Assembly: GCA_041394145.1 (NCBI GenBank)
Contig: JAWKIW010000010.1
Span: 62,001-126,000, forward strand
Origin: JAWKIW01 sp041394145
GTDB lineage: Bacteria; Actinomycetota; Acidimicrobiia; Acidimicrobiales; Acidimicrobilacustridaceae
DNA length: 64,000 nt
Direction: 5' to 3'
Position numbers and translations under genes: made by a program. Below, piece by piece: positions 1 through 9,066 of the stretch. Positions within the stretch are counted from its first letter, which is position 1. Every line of letters starts with the position of its first letter. The notes under the pieces were generated by a model. That model made no database searches and was not told the DNA's origin. It was given only the letters and a program-made list of their open reading frames with translations.

Positions 1-1079
1 CTGGCCGGCGTCGCCGACGCCGGCTCAGCGCCTGACGACATCGACGGCTGTCGACCACTCCGGGGCGGCACCGATGGGGATGAGTTGAGGGCGGTGGCTA
101 CCAGCGGAGGAGGCGCTCCTGGCTCCGGCCGACCTGGATCAACGGGGGTGGCGACCTGCCTGGGCCCGGTGGCGCTGTCATCGCCGCCATGCTCGCCGTC
201 GCCGTGGCCTGTGCCGCCACGTCCTGTGCCTTCCGGACCGTCTGGGAGTCGACCAACGCCGCCCTGGGGCTTCGAGTGGTGCGCCCGGGTGTCGGGGGCC
301 TGGAATATGGAGGGCGGGCGCCGTTCGGCGCCATGTCGGCCGCCAACTGGATCGGCATGAACGCTAACCACTACCTGCACCGCTACGGCGTACTCTGCGA
401 TGCTGGGGTGGATCGCCATCAACGGGCGGACCAACGCGCTCCGCAACCCCGCCGCCATCTACCGCGATCCCATGACCATGGACGACTACCTGTCGGCCCG
501 GCCCATCACCACCCCTTCGGGCTCTACGACTGCGACGTGCCCTGCGACGGCTCGATCGCCGTCGTCGTGTCCGGACGCGCCGGTGGCCGCCGACCTGCCC
601 AAGCCGGCCGTGCGCATCGACGCGGTTGGCACCCAGATCACCGAGCGGATCTCGTGGGACCAGGACACCATCACCCACGAGCCGCAGGTGCTCGGCCAGT
701 CGGCTCACCTGTGGACTCCGGACCGACTCGCGGACCGGCCGACGTCGACCTGGCCCTCGTCTACGACGGGTTCACCTTCAACGCCGTCTCCTGGCTCGAA
801 GCGCCTGGTTCTGCGGGCTCGGCGAGGCGAAGGACTGGCTGACGGCAGGGCGGTGTATACTGCTCCTCGGGGGCGATCCGCCGGTCAACCTGCACGGTGG
901 CCACTCTCCGGAGGGGCGGACCCACGGCTCTTCTCTACGAGGCTGTCGCCCAGCTCGGCACGAGGCCGGCGATCGCCAGGCGGCCGGCGCCCGCACCGCC
1001 GTCGTCACCTCCGGGGGCGGGACACCGTCGGGGGTGCCGCTGCTGCAGGGAGACGGGGCTTCCGCCGACCGGCGCCTGA
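1..1079 (+). pseudogene. Thiolase-like (lipid-transfer/acetyl-CoA acetyltransferase family) remnant, scrambled by many frame changes, 5' end outside window
   Basis: No single frame is open, but family-like pieces follow each other in the right order in different frames. Frame 1 near 1-48 gives LAGVADAG and APDDIDG. Frame 3 from 120 gives GGAVIAAMLAVA, TVWES and PFGAMSAANWIGM, with GLCRHVLC in another frame near 209-235. Frame 1 from 406 gives GWIAINGR and NPAAIYRDPMTMDDY. Frame 3 at 516 gives FGLYDCDVPCDGSIAVVV. Frame 1 near 592-715 gives VGTQITERISWDQ and HEPQVLGQSAHLW. Frame 3 near 740-800 gives VDLALVYDGFTFN. Frame 2 near 815-845 gives FCGLGEAKDWL, and near 1000-1048 VTSGGGTPSGVPLLQ. Those motifs match, from memory, thiolase-like lipid-transfer proteins. 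At least seven frame changes are needed, so it is a pseudogene or a very poor-quality stretch of sequence. Confidence 0.8.
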
Positions 1080-1106
1080 GCATCGGTAACGTCGTTCTGA
1101 AATTGC

Positions 1107-1121
1107 GATAATCTCACTCTC
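1107..1121. promoter_or_regulatory. Type A operator, upstream of TauD-like gene
   Basis: GATAATctcACTCTC fits GAKAAY-N3-RTTMTC with one mismatch. It lies 27 bases before the dioxygenase start. GATAAT could also serve as a -10 element. Confidence 0.6.
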
Positions 1122-1148
1122 AACCCGAGACCTCATCGGAGGGGGAGC

Positions 1149-1982
1149 ATGAGCGCGATCACCACGGAACGGCTCAGTGCCAGCGTCGGTGCGACGGTCC
1201 TCGGGGTCGACGTCGACCGGCTGCTGCACGACGAGGCCATCCCCCAGCTGGTCCTCGACGCGCTCGAGGACGACGGCGTCCTCGTGTTCCCCGCGCTGCA
1301 CATCGACGACGAGGCGCAGGTGGCCTTCAGCAAGCGGCTCGGGCGGGTCGAGACCTTCCGCACGAACCCGGCCCTGCCCGAGATGTTCCGCGTCACGCTC
1401 GACCCGGCGAAGAACCCCACGGCCGAGTACCTGCGGGGCACCTTCGCGTGGCACATCGACGGCCTGACCGAGGACATCCCGATCAAGGCGACGATCCTGA
1501 GCGCCCACGCGGTGGCGGCGTCGGGCGGCGAGACCGAGTTCGCCAGCACCTACCAGGCCTACGACGACCTGAGCGACGAGGAGAAGCAACGGTTCGCGTC
1601 GATCCGGGTCGTGCACACCATCGAGGCCTCCCAGCGGATCCACAACCCCGACCCGACCCCCGAGGAGGTCGCACTGTGGCGACGCCGGCCGGCGAAGGAG
1701 CACCCGCTGGTGTGGACCCACCTCTCGGGTCGGCGCTCGCTCGTGCTCGGGGCGACGGCGTCCCACGTCGTCGGGTCGGACCCGGCCGAGGGACGGGCCT
1801 TCCTCGCCGACCTCCTGGCCCGGGCCACGGTGCCCGAGCGCGTGTACCGCCACGAGTGGCAGGTCGGCGACCTCGTGATCTGGGACAACCGGGGCGTGCT
1901 GCACCGCGCCTGCCCCTACGAGCCCACCTCGGCCCGCGACATGCACCGGACCACGCTCTTCGGGGACGAGCCGGTGCAGTAG
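1149..1982 (+). CDS. TauD/TfdA-family Fe(II)/2-oxoglutarate dioxygenase
   Basis: A 277-residue protein of normal length for the TauD/TfdA family, which hydroxylates small acids using Fe(II), oxygen and 2-oxoglutarate. The facial triad is visible: H102-x-D104 in WHIDG and H252 in VLHRACPY. R267 in HRTTL is the expected 2-oxoglutarate anchor. The ATG follows a strong GGAGGGGG ribosome site. A type A operator lies just upstream, so it probably belongs to the same regulon as the ligase, ACAD and Rieske genes. No sulfonate or taurine transport genes are nearby, so the substrate is more likely a carboxylate intermediate; this is inferred. Confidence 0.9.
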   Translation: MSAITTERLSASVGATVLGVDVDRLLHDEAIPQLVLDALEDDGVLVFPALHIDDEAQVAFSKRLGRVETFRTNPALPEMFRVTLDPAKNPTAEYLRGTFAWHIDGLTEDIPIKATILSAHAVAASGGETEFASTYQAYDDLSDEEKQRFASIRVVHTIEASQRIHNPDPTPEEVALWRRRPAKEHPLVWTHLSGRRSLVLGATASHVVGSDPAEGRAFLADLLARATVPERVYRHEWQVGDLVIWDNRGVLHRACPYEPTSARDMHRTTLFGDEPVQ

Positions 1983-2098
1983 GCCCTACCCCCTGGTTCT
2001 GCCGGAGACGGACGCGCCCGCCGGTCGACACCCAGGTTCTCATCAGCTCTGGCCGGCTCTCCCGTCTCGAGAGATCGTTCCTCTCCAGCCGCCGGGGC

Positions 2099-2111
2099 TA
2101 GGGTTCCCGCT
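2099..2111 (+). promoter_or_regulatory. Probable leaderless promoter (-10 TAGGGT) of TetR gene
   Basis: TAGGGT (2099-2104) is followed by seven bases and the GTG start at 2112, with no ribosome site between. That is the usual geometry of a leaderless actinobacterial promoter (TANNNT, then the start codon as +1). The same spacing recurs at 43318 and 48995. Confidence 0.5.
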
Positions 2112-2828
2112 GTGACGGGCCCAGCAGCGCAGGACCAGACCCCCGAGGCCGACAGCGCGAGCTGGCGCGAGGCGGCGGTCGCCCGTTCGCTGGACCCGGC
2201 CCGGAAGCGAGCCGAGAAGCGGGTCCAGCGCTTCCTCGACGCCGCCATGGAGCTGCTCGCCGACAACGAGGCGTCCGAGTTCACGGTCCAGGCCGTCGTG
2301 GACCGATCGGGCCAGTCGCTGCGCAGCTTCTACCAGTACTTCGGGGGCAAGCAGGAGCTGCTCATGGCCCTGTTCGAGGAGTCGGTGCGCAGCACCGCCG
2401 AGCACCTCCACGGCCGCATCGCCGGCGAGGACGACGTGCTCGAGCGGCTGCACCTCCTCGTGGTCGAGTACTACCGGATGTGCCGACCCGACAAGAAGCG
2501 CAAGGCGGCCAAGGACGCGAAGGTCGGCTCGGGTCCGGCGTCGTCGTCGGTGATGGTCGAGTTCGCCCAGCAGCTGCTCACCGCGCGGCCGGCCGACGCC
2601 GCCCGCGTGTTCGTCCCGCTCGTGTCCCTGTTCGAGGAGACCATCGAGGCCGCCGTCGACGCCGGGGCGATCCGGCCGGACTTCGACCGCCGCCGGGTCA
2701 CCGGCGTCATCCTCGAGTCGATCATGTTCAACGCCTTCGCCGCCACCATCGCCGGCGTGTCCCTCCGCACCGACGACGACCCCGCCGAGGAGATCTGGGA
2801 CGTCCTGTTCCGGGGCCTCACGGTCTGA
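2112..2828 (+). CDS. TetR/AcrR-family transcriptional regulator
   Basis: A 238-residue regulator. The N-terminal helix-turn-helix lies at about residues 38-85 (FLDAAMELLADNE, FTVQAVVDRSGQSLRSFYQYFGGKQELL), followed by an all-helical ligand domain. The GTG start follows a -10-like TAGGGT by seven bases, so the message is probably leaderless. It ends 20 bases from the convergent ligase gene. It is one of two candidates (with the TetR at 40973) to bind the type A operator, since most type A sites lie within 20 kb of it. No ligand can be inferred. Confidence 0.9.
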   Translation: MTGPAAQDQTPEADSASWREAAVARSLDPARKRAEKRVQRFLDAAMELLADNEASEFTVQAVVDRSGQSLRSFYQYFGGKQELLMALFEESVRSTAEHLHGRIAGEDDVLERLHLLVVEYYRMCRPDKKRKAAKDAKVGSGPASSSVMVEFAQQLLTARPADAARVFVPLVSLFEETIEAAVDAGAIRPDFDRRRVTGVILESIMFNAFAATIAGVSLRTDDDPAEEIWDVLFRGLTV

Positions 2829-2847
2829 CCGGCGCCCGGCGCGGTCC

Positions 2848-4475
2848 TCAGTCGCCGGCCCGCAACCGGCCGTCCTGCATCGCCTGGCGAAGTCGGAACT
2901 TCTGGATCTTGCCCGACGCCGTGCGGGGGAAGTCCTCGACCGGGTGCAGCGACTCGGGCCACTTCTGGCGAGCCAGCCCGGCCGCTTCGAGGTGGGCGCG
3001 CACGTCGTCGAGGGTGGGCACGTCGGCGCCCGGCGCCAGGCGAACCACGGCCGAGGCCCGCTCACCGAGGCGCACGTCGGGTTCGGCCACGACCGCCACC
3101 TCCACGACGGCGTCCATGCCCATGAGCAGCTCCTCGACCTCGGCGGCGCTGATGTTCTCACCGCCCCGGATGATGACGTCGGCCAGGCGATCGGTGATGG
3201 TGAGGTAGCCCTCGGCGTCGAGCCGACCGACGTCGCCGGTGTGGTACCAGCCGTCCGCGTCGAAGGCCCGATCCGTCATCGCCGGGTCGATGTAGCCCAC
3301 GAAGCAGTCGGGGCCGCGGCTCAGGATCTCCCCTTCTTCGGTGAGGCGGATCTCGACGCCCGGCAGCGCTCGTCCGTCGGTCGTGGTCCGCTTCTCCTCG
3401 GGCTCCTCGAGCAGGCAGCCGGTGATCGACGGGTGCTCCGTGCTGCCGTAGGACCGGAAGGCGTCGATCCCCAGCCTCGACAGGCGCTCCATGACCGCCA
3501 CCGGCACCGGCGAGCCACCGAGCCCGGCGAAGGGCATCTTGGCCAGGTGCTCCTCGGTGAAGTCGGGGTGGTCGAGGAGGCTGGTGAGGAAGTAGGTCGC
3601 CCCCCCGGTCATGCCGAGGTTCTCGTCGCGCATCAGGCGCAGGACCTCGGTCGGATCCCACACGTCCACCAGGTTGACCGGCCGGTCCCGCAGCAGGGGC
3701 ACGAGGAAGGCGTTGACCATGCCGATGAAGTGCCCGACCGGTGCCCCCGTGATCTGGGCCGGCCCGCCCCTCGGGAAGAGGTGGTCCAGCTGACGGGTCT
3801 CGAAGCCGATGGTCCGGTGCGAGTGGATGACGCCCTTCGGATCGCGCGTCGTGCCCGACGTGAAGGCGATGATCGCCGGCGCATCCGGGTCGACCGGGCT
3901 GGGCTCGTCGAGGGGTTCACCGTCCAGGTACGAGGCGAAGGACGAGGCGGTCGCCGGCAGGTCGCCGTCGCCGACCACGAGCCAGCGCGGCTCCCGCCCG
4001 CCGTCCAGCAGCGACTCGTAGACGGCGAGGTAGTCGCTGTGCCCGAACCGATCGGGGGTGATGACCACGTCGGGCTCGGCGGTGCGCAGGATGTAGCCGA
4101 CCTCCTTGGCCCCGTAGAAGTGCACGATGGGCACCACCACGGCGCCGAGGTAGGCCGCGGCCCAGAAGGTGATGCCGGCCTCCACCCAGTTCGGCAGCTG
4201 GAAGGCGACGACGTCGCCCGCGCCGACGCCCTGGCGCTGCAGCGTCCCGGCCAGCGCCCGCGCCGCGGCGTCGACCTCGCCGAAGGTCCCCCGCCAGGGA
4301 CGCACCTGGGAGTGGACGTTGAACGGGCTCGACCCCAGGGCCGCCAGCCCGGCGGCCACCGTGGCGCCGAGGCTGGCGTCGTCCCACCAGCCCTCGGCGC
4401 GGTAGCGGCCCCCAGGTCCTCCGCGACCGATCGCAACCGCCACGGCCGGGTCGACCCGGCGCGCTCTCCTGCCAT
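2848..4475 (-). CDS. AMP-dependent acyl-CoA synthetase (frameshift near N-terminus)
   Basis: Adenylate-forming CoA ligase that activates a carboxylic acid as its CoA thioester. Visible motifs: P-loop FTSGTTRDPKGV, YGSTEHPS, YHTGD, DRLADVIIRGGENIS and the C-terminal catalytic lysine region PRTASGKIQK. The main frame lacks a convincing start. A second frame beginning at ATG 4475, well spaced from an AAGGGGG ribosome site, reads MAGERAGSTRPW then SVAEDLG. It joins smoothly to GRYRAEGWWDD if one base is restored in the C5 run at 4409-4413. I therefore set the start at 4475 with a one-base deletion. It is divergent from the SnoaL-like gene, with a type A operator between them. Confidence 0.85.
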
Positions 4476-4566
4476 CCCCATCCCCCTTCGTCCGCACCGT
4501 CGGCGACGACCGGTCGCCGAGTGTCCCACGCCGCGGCCGGCCTCGCCAGCCTCGTTGTCATGAGAT

Positions 4567-4581
4567 GAGAACTTCATTATC
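4567..4581. promoter_or_regulatory. Type A operator between divergent ligase and SnoaL-like genes
   Basis: GAGAACttcATTATC matches GAKAAY-N3-RTTMTC fully. It ends ten bases before the ATG at 4592, which has no ribosome site. CATTAT may double as a -10 element. Confidence 0.7.
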
Positions 4582-4591
4582 GTCGGTCGCC

Positions 4592-5032
4592 ATGACCGAG
4601 CCCCGGGGCACCGACCTGGCCGACACGATCGAGATCGAGCAGCTGCTCGCCCGCTACGCGGTGGGCATGACCAAGGACGACATCGAGGCGGTGATGGCCG
4701 TCTTCACCCCCGACGGCACCTACAGCGCCTTCGGCGACACCTACAGCCTGGCCGACTTCCCGACGCTGGTCGCCGCCGCCCCCAAGGGCCTGTTCATGGT
4801 GGGCCCGCCCGCCCTCGAGCTCCGGGGCGACGCCGGCTCCGGCGAGCAGCCGCTGTGCTTCGTCGATCAGACCGATCACCAGATGCGCATCGGCTGGTAC
4901 ACCGACACCTATCGGCGCACCGGGGAGGGGTGGCGCCTGCACACGAGGTCGATGACCTTCCTGCGCCGCAGCGGGTCGCGCGACGCGGGCCGAGCGCACG
5001 ATCCGACCCGCCCGGCACCCAGCGGCGGCTGA
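4592..5032 (+). CDS. SnoaL-like (NTF2-fold) protein
   Basis: A 146-residue protein with the NTF2/SnoaL-like N-terminus (IEIEQLLARYAVGMTKDDIEAVMAVFTPDGTY) and the closing strand pattern IGWYTDTYRRTGEGWRLHTRSMTFLRR. Such cone-shaped proteins can be hydratases, isomerases or small subunits of ring-hydroxylating oxygenases; which applies here is unclear. An in-frame codon exists 27 bases upstream, but the ATG at 4592 fits the family and leaves the operator outside the gene. No ribosome site is present, so it may be leaderless. It is the first gene of an operon with the two ACADs; the next start is 11 bases after its stop. Confidence 0.75.
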   Translation: MTEPRGTDLADTIEIEQLLARYAVGMTKDDIEAVMAVFTPDGTYSAFGDTYSLADFPTLVAAAPKGLFMVGPPALELRGDAGSGEQPLCFVDQTDHQMRIGWYTDTYRRTGEGWRLHTRSMTFLRRSGSRDAGRAHDPTRPAPSGG

Positions 5033-5043
5033 GCGGATCCGAG

Positions 5044-6174
5044 GTGGACCTCGAGGGCTTCCGAGACGGCCTCGACCGCTGGCTCGACGAGCACGAGCGC
5101 GACCTCGCGCCCGACCACGCCGCCATGCGCACGCTCGACGACGAGATGGCCCACCTGTCGATGGTCAAGCGACGGGCCTTCGACGCCGGCTGGATGCGCT
5201 GGGGCTGGCCCGAGCGGGTCGGCGGTCTGGGCGGGTCGACGCTGCTGCGGGCGTACCTCGGCGAGGCGCTGGCGGCCCGCGACATCGTGGAGCCCGGCAT
5301 CTACTCGATGACCGAGGTGCTGGCGCCCACGATGATCGACTACGCCCGGCCCGAGCTCGCCGCCACCATGGTCCCGCGGCTGCTCCGGGGCGACGAGACC
5401 TGGTGCCAGGGCTTCTCCGAGCCCGGCACCGGGAGCAACCTCGCCTCCCTCACCTGTCGGGCGACCCGGACCGACGACGGCTGGCGGGTGGACGGCCAGA
5501 AGGTGTGGACGAGCCTGGCGCAGTACGCCCAGCGCTGCGTGCTGCTCACGCGCACCGGCTCGCCGGAATCGGCGCATCGGGGCATCACCGCGCTCTTCGT
5601 CGACATGGACACGCCCGGGATCTCGGTGCGGCCCATCGAGACGATGCACGGCAAGCCGGAGTTCTCGGAGGTGTTCTTCGACGACGTCGCCGTGCCCCTC
5701 GACCGCACCCTCGGCAACGAGGGCGACGGGTGGGCCGTGGCCATGGACCTGCTGCCCTTCGAGCGCAGCACCGCCCTGTGGCACCGCGCCGCCTTCCTGC
5801 ACCGACGGCTCCAGCGGCTGCTCGACGCCGCCCCGCCGGGAGCGCTCGACCCGGTCCGCGTCGGCGAGGTGACCCAGATCCTGTACGCCTTCCGGGCCCG
5901 GTCTCGCAGCACCCAGCACCGGCTCGACGCCGGCGAACGGCTCGGACCCGAGACCTCGATCGACAAGGTCCTGGTGGCGACGGCCGAGCAGGCGGTGTTC
6001 GACCTGGTCGAGGAGGGTCTGGCCACCGAGGTGCTCCTGGGCGACGATCCGGTCAGCACGCGCTGGCGCAGCGAGTTCCTCTACTCCCGGGCGGCGTCGA
6101 TCTACGGCGGCAGCGCCGAGATCCAGCGCAACATCATCGCTCGCCGCCTCCTCGACCTGGGCCACGACCGATGA
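5044..6174 (+). CDS. Acyl-CoA dehydrogenase, catalytic-type subunit of a pair
   Basis: A 376-residue FAD-dependent acyl-CoA dehydrogenase. Features: GDETWCQGFSEPGTGSNLASL and DGQKVWTSLAQ (flavin/substrate region) and the C-terminal IYGGSAEIQRNIIARRLL. I chose GTG 5044 because translation above it overlaps the SnoaL-like gene in another frame. The stop overlaps the next ATG (ATGA). It sits directly before a second, divergent ACAD, the arrangement known for heteromeric FadE enzymes of steroid side-chain and ring catabolism in actinobacteria. The substrate is unknown. Confidence 0.9.
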   Translation: MDLEGFRDGLDRWLDEHERDLAPDHAAMRTLDDEMAHLSMVKRRAFDAGWMRWGWPERVGGLGGSTLLRAYLGEALAARDIVEPGIYSMTEVLAPTMIDYARPELAATMVPRLLRGDETWCQGFSEPGTGSNLASLTCRATRTDDGWRVDGQKVWTSLAQYAQRCVLLTRTGSPESAHRGITALFVDMDTPGISVRPIETMHGKPEFSEVFFDDVAVPLDRTLGNEGDGWAVAMDLLPFERSTALWHRAAFLHRRLQRLLDAAPPGALDPVRVGEVTQILYAFRARSRSTQHRLDAGERLGPETSIDKVLVATAEQAVFDLVEEGLATEVLLGDDPVSTRWRSEFLYSRAASIYGGSAEIQRNIIARRLLDLGHDR

Positions 6175-7136
6175 TCGAGGGCGACGACCGCGAGCTCCTC
6201 GAGCGCAGCCTCCGCCACGCCGTCGATGGCGCCACCGGACCGGCGCTCGACCTCGCGCTCGACGCGCTCGGCTGGCCGGATGCGCTCGAGGTCGACCCCC
6301 ACACGGCCGTCTCGCTGCTCTTCGAGCTGCAGGGATCGGCCAACCGCGCCTCCTCGGCGCTCGACCGGGTCGTCGCCGCCGTGGTGGCACCGGCGTCGGA
6401 CGCGGCCGGCGTCGTGCTGCCGACCTTCGGATCGCCTGCGCCACCGGCCCGGCTGCTCGACGACGGCCGCCTGACGATCGAGGGCCTCGCAACGGCGGCC
6501 CTCCCCGACCGGGACACCGTGGTGGTCGTGGCCCGCCGCGACGAGGGCGAGGACGTCGTGGTCACCGTCGCGGTCGACGACCTCGAGATCCGACGGATCG
6601 CAGGGGTCGACCCCGACCTCGGCCTGGTCGCCGTCACGGGAACGCTCACCCCCGCCGACGCGCCACGGCGCCCGGCGCGACCCTGGCCCGACGCCGTCGC
6701 CCGCGCCCAGCTGGCGATCGGCCACGAGCTGGTGGGCGCGGCCCGCACCATGGTGGCCCTGGCGCGCCAGCACGCGCTCGATCGGGTGCAGTTCGGCCAG
6801 CCCATCGCCCGCTTCCAGGCGATCCGCCACCGCCTGGCCGACACGCTCGTGGCCATCGAGGTCGCCGATGCCGCCCTCGACGCCGGCTGGCTCGAGGGCA
6901 CCCCGACGGCGGCGGCGATGGCCAAGGCGCTCGCCGGCGACGGCGCCCGCACGGCGGCCCGGCACTGCCAGCAGGTGCTCGCCGGCATCGGCTTCACCAC
7001 CGAGCACGACCTGCACCGCTGGATCCGGCGGGTGCTCGTGCTCGACGAGCTGTTCGGTGCCGCCCGCACCCTGACCCGTGCGCTGGGTGAGGACCTGCTC
7101 GCCACCCGACAGCTCCCGCCCCTGCCGCCCCTCTGA
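6171..7136 (+). CDS. Acyl-CoA dehydrogenase-like partner subunit
   Basis: A 321-residue, shorter and more divergent ACAD. The C-terminal helical half is recognisable: LAIGHELVGAARTMVALARQHALDRVQFGQPIARFQAIRHRLADTLV with QVLAGIGFTTEHDLHRW, a weakened version of the GGIG-T-E flavin motif. The N-terminal domain is poorly conserved. It starts within the stop codon of the preceding ACAD, so the two are translationally coupled and probably form a heteromer. It ends 30 bases before the convergent hydratase. Confidence 0.85.
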   Translation: MIEGDDRELLERSLRHAVDGATGPALDLALDALGWPDALEVDPHTAVSLLFELQGSANRASSALDRVVAAVVAPASDAAGVVLPTFGSPAPPARLLDDGRLTIEGLATAALPDRDTVVVVARRDEGEDVVVTVAVDDLEIRRIAGVDPDLGLVAVTGTLTPADAPRRPARPWPDAVARAQLAIGHELVGAARTMVALARQHALDRVQFGQPIARFQAIRHRLADTLVAIEVADAALDAGWLEGTPTAAAMAKALAGDGARTAARHCQQVLAGIGFTTEHDLHRWIRRVLVLDELFGAARTLTRALGEDLLATRQLPPLPPL

Positions 7137-7166
7137 CCACGAGGTCGCCGGCGCACGCCGCTCGAG

Positions 7167-7942
7167 TCAGCGCTCCCGAGCGAGCAGGCGGTCGAGGTTG
7201 GCGCGCAGCTCGGGCGACCGGAAGGAGCGATCCTCGGCGGCCAGCGCGAAGTCGAGGCAGGCGAGCACCGCTCGCTCCATGTGGAGGTTGAGGATGCGCT
7301 TGGTGTCCTCGACCGTCCTCGCCGGCAGCGCGGCGATGCGTCGGGCGCAGTCCATCGCTCGATCCACGACCTCGTCGTCGGGGACGACGTGGTTGGCCAG
7401 GCCGATCTCCGCGGCCCGACGGGCGGGGATGCGCTCCCCGGTGAAGGCGTACTCCTTGGCCAGCTGCAGGCTGGTCAGCAGGGGCCAGGTGACCGGACCA
7501 CCGTCGGCGGCCACGAGGCCGACCGCCACGTGGGGATCGGCCAGGTGCGCGCTCTCGGCCATGAAGACGACGTCGGACAGGGCGACGAGGCTGCACCCGA
7601 GGCCGACGGCGGGACCGTTGACGGCGGCGACGACGGCACGCGGCAGGCGATCATGCCCGTCACGATCTGCTTGCCGTGGTCGAGGGCGAGGCGCCGCAGC
7701 TCGTCGTCCCTGGCGAGCTCGTCGAGGTACCCGAAGTCGCCGCCGGCGGAGAAGGCGCGCCCGTTGCCCGTGAGCACCACGGCACGAGCCTCGGTGTCGG
7801 CGTCGATCTGCGGGAACAGCTCGGCCAGGCCCTGGTGCAGCTCGTGGTTGGTGGCGTTGAGCTGCTCGGGGCGGTTGAGGCGGACGATGCGGACGGCGCC
7901 GTCGGCGTCGACCTGGATCGAGGGTGGGAGGCGGTAGCTCAT
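7167..7942 (-). CDS. Enoyl-CoA hydratase/isomerase (crotonase family), frameshifted
   Basis: Crotonase-fold protein that would hydrate an enoyl-CoA. The first part reads VRIVRLNRPEQLNATNHELHQG and AVVLTGNGRAFSAGGDFGYL (oxyanion-hole region) up to GMIACR. Beyond that the good frame is shifted by one and continues VVAAVNGPAVGLGCSLVAL, then ALPARTVEDTKRILNLHMERA to the end. One lost base near 7640 accounts for the break, and both halves are well conserved. The start overlaps the stop of the upstream ACAD (ATGA). It is the last gene of the five-gene operon from 12992. Confidence 0.85.
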
Positions 7943-9066
7943 GTCGGGAGTCCCAGGATGCGGCGGGCGACGAGGTTGCGCTGGATCTGGGAGGTGCCGC
8001 CCATCACGCTCTGCGCCCGGCTGTACAGGTACAGCTTGAGCCAGGAGTCGTCGCCCCCACCGTGGCCGGAACCGCCCACCGACAGCGCGGCGTGCCCCAC
8101 CGCCTGCTCCACCTCGGTCATGAGCAGCTTGTCGACCGACCCCTCGGGACCGTGCTCGATCCCGCCGAGGCGGTCCGAGAGCCGGCGGCTGACGTGCGAG
8201 CGCAGCACCTCGGCCTCGACGATCGCCCAGCCGAGGTCGCGGACCTGCTCGGGTCCGTAGCGCCCGGGGTCGGCCCGGACCTCGGCGACCAGCTGCTTGA
8301 CGGCCTTGCGGTACCGGGCCACGTAGCCCAGCTCACCCGGCTCGCGCTCGTGGCTCACGACCGTCATGGCCAGCGGCCACCCCTCGCCCGGCTCCCCGAT
8401 CATGTTGGCGGCCGGCACCCGGGCGCCGTCGAAGACGACCTCGCCGAACTCCTTGGTGATCCCGTTGATCATGCGCAGCGGGCGTTGCTCGATGCCCGCC
8501 TGGCGCATGGGGACGGCGAAGGCGGAGATGCCCTTGTGCTTGGGGACGTCGTGATCGGTGCGCGCCAGGAGCATGCACCAGTCGGCGTCATCCGAGTAGC
8601 TGGTCCAGACCTTGTGCCCGGTGATCACGTACTCGTCGCCCTCGCGGTCGGCGCGGGTGCGCAGCGACGCCAGGTCGGACCCGGCATCGGGTTCGCTGAA
8701 GCCCTGGCACCACCGGTCGCGGCCGTTGACGATCCCGGGCAGGAACCGACGCTGGATCTCCTCGCTGCCGTGCTCGAGGATGCCCTGCACCAGGTACCCG
8801 AGGCTGGGGCGCGGGGGTGCGCCGGCCGCGGCCAGCTCGTCGTCGACGATGGCGTCGTAGACGCTCGGCAGGTCGTGACCGCCGATGGCCGTCGGCCACG
8901 AGAGGCCGAAGAAGCCGGCGTCGTAGAGGGCGTGGTGCCATGCCGCCATGCCGGCCCAGTACTCGTCGTCGGTCGACGACGCCGGCAGGTCGGGGGTGTT
9001 GTCGACCAGCCACGCCCGCAAGCTCGCGCGGAACCGGGCTTCGTCGGGCGAGTCACCGAAGTCCAC
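7939..9066 (-). CDS. Acyl-CoA dehydrogenase (second ACAD pair, catalytic-type)
   Basis: A 375-residue intact ACAD with DRWCQGFSEPDAGSDLASL, GHKVWTSYSDDADWCM, PLRMINGITKEFGEVVFDGARVP and VMGGTSQIQRNLVARRILGLP. It is the middle of an operon: its start overlaps the 3' end of the next ACAD by 14 bases and its stop overlaps the hydratase start. The motif order is like the ACAD at 5044, so the two pairs look like paralogous modules acting on related substrates. Confidence 0.92.
   Translation of the reverse strand: MDFGDSPDEARFRASLRAWLVDNTPDLPASSTDDEYWAGMAAWHHALYDAGFFGLSWPTAIGGHDLPSVYDAIVDDELAAAGAPPRPSLGYLVQGILEHGSEEIQRRFLPGIVNGRDRWCQGFSEPDAGSDLASLRTRADREGDEYVITGHKVWTSYSDDADWCMLLARTDHDVPKHKGISAFAVPMRQAGIEQRPLRMINGITKEFGEVVFDGARVPAANMIGEPGEGWPLAMTVVSHEREPGELGYVARYRKAVKQLVAEVRADPGRYGPEQVRDLGWAIVEAEVLRSHVSRRLSDRLGGIEHGPEGSVDKLLMTEVEQAVGHAALSVGGSGHGGGDDSWLKLYLYSRAQSVMGGTSQIQRNLVARRILGLPT

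Noticed and set aside
1149..1982. Taurine dioxygenase proper (tauD)
   Set aside because: Family motifs are present but no sulfonate transport or assimilation genes are nearby, so the specific name is not supported.
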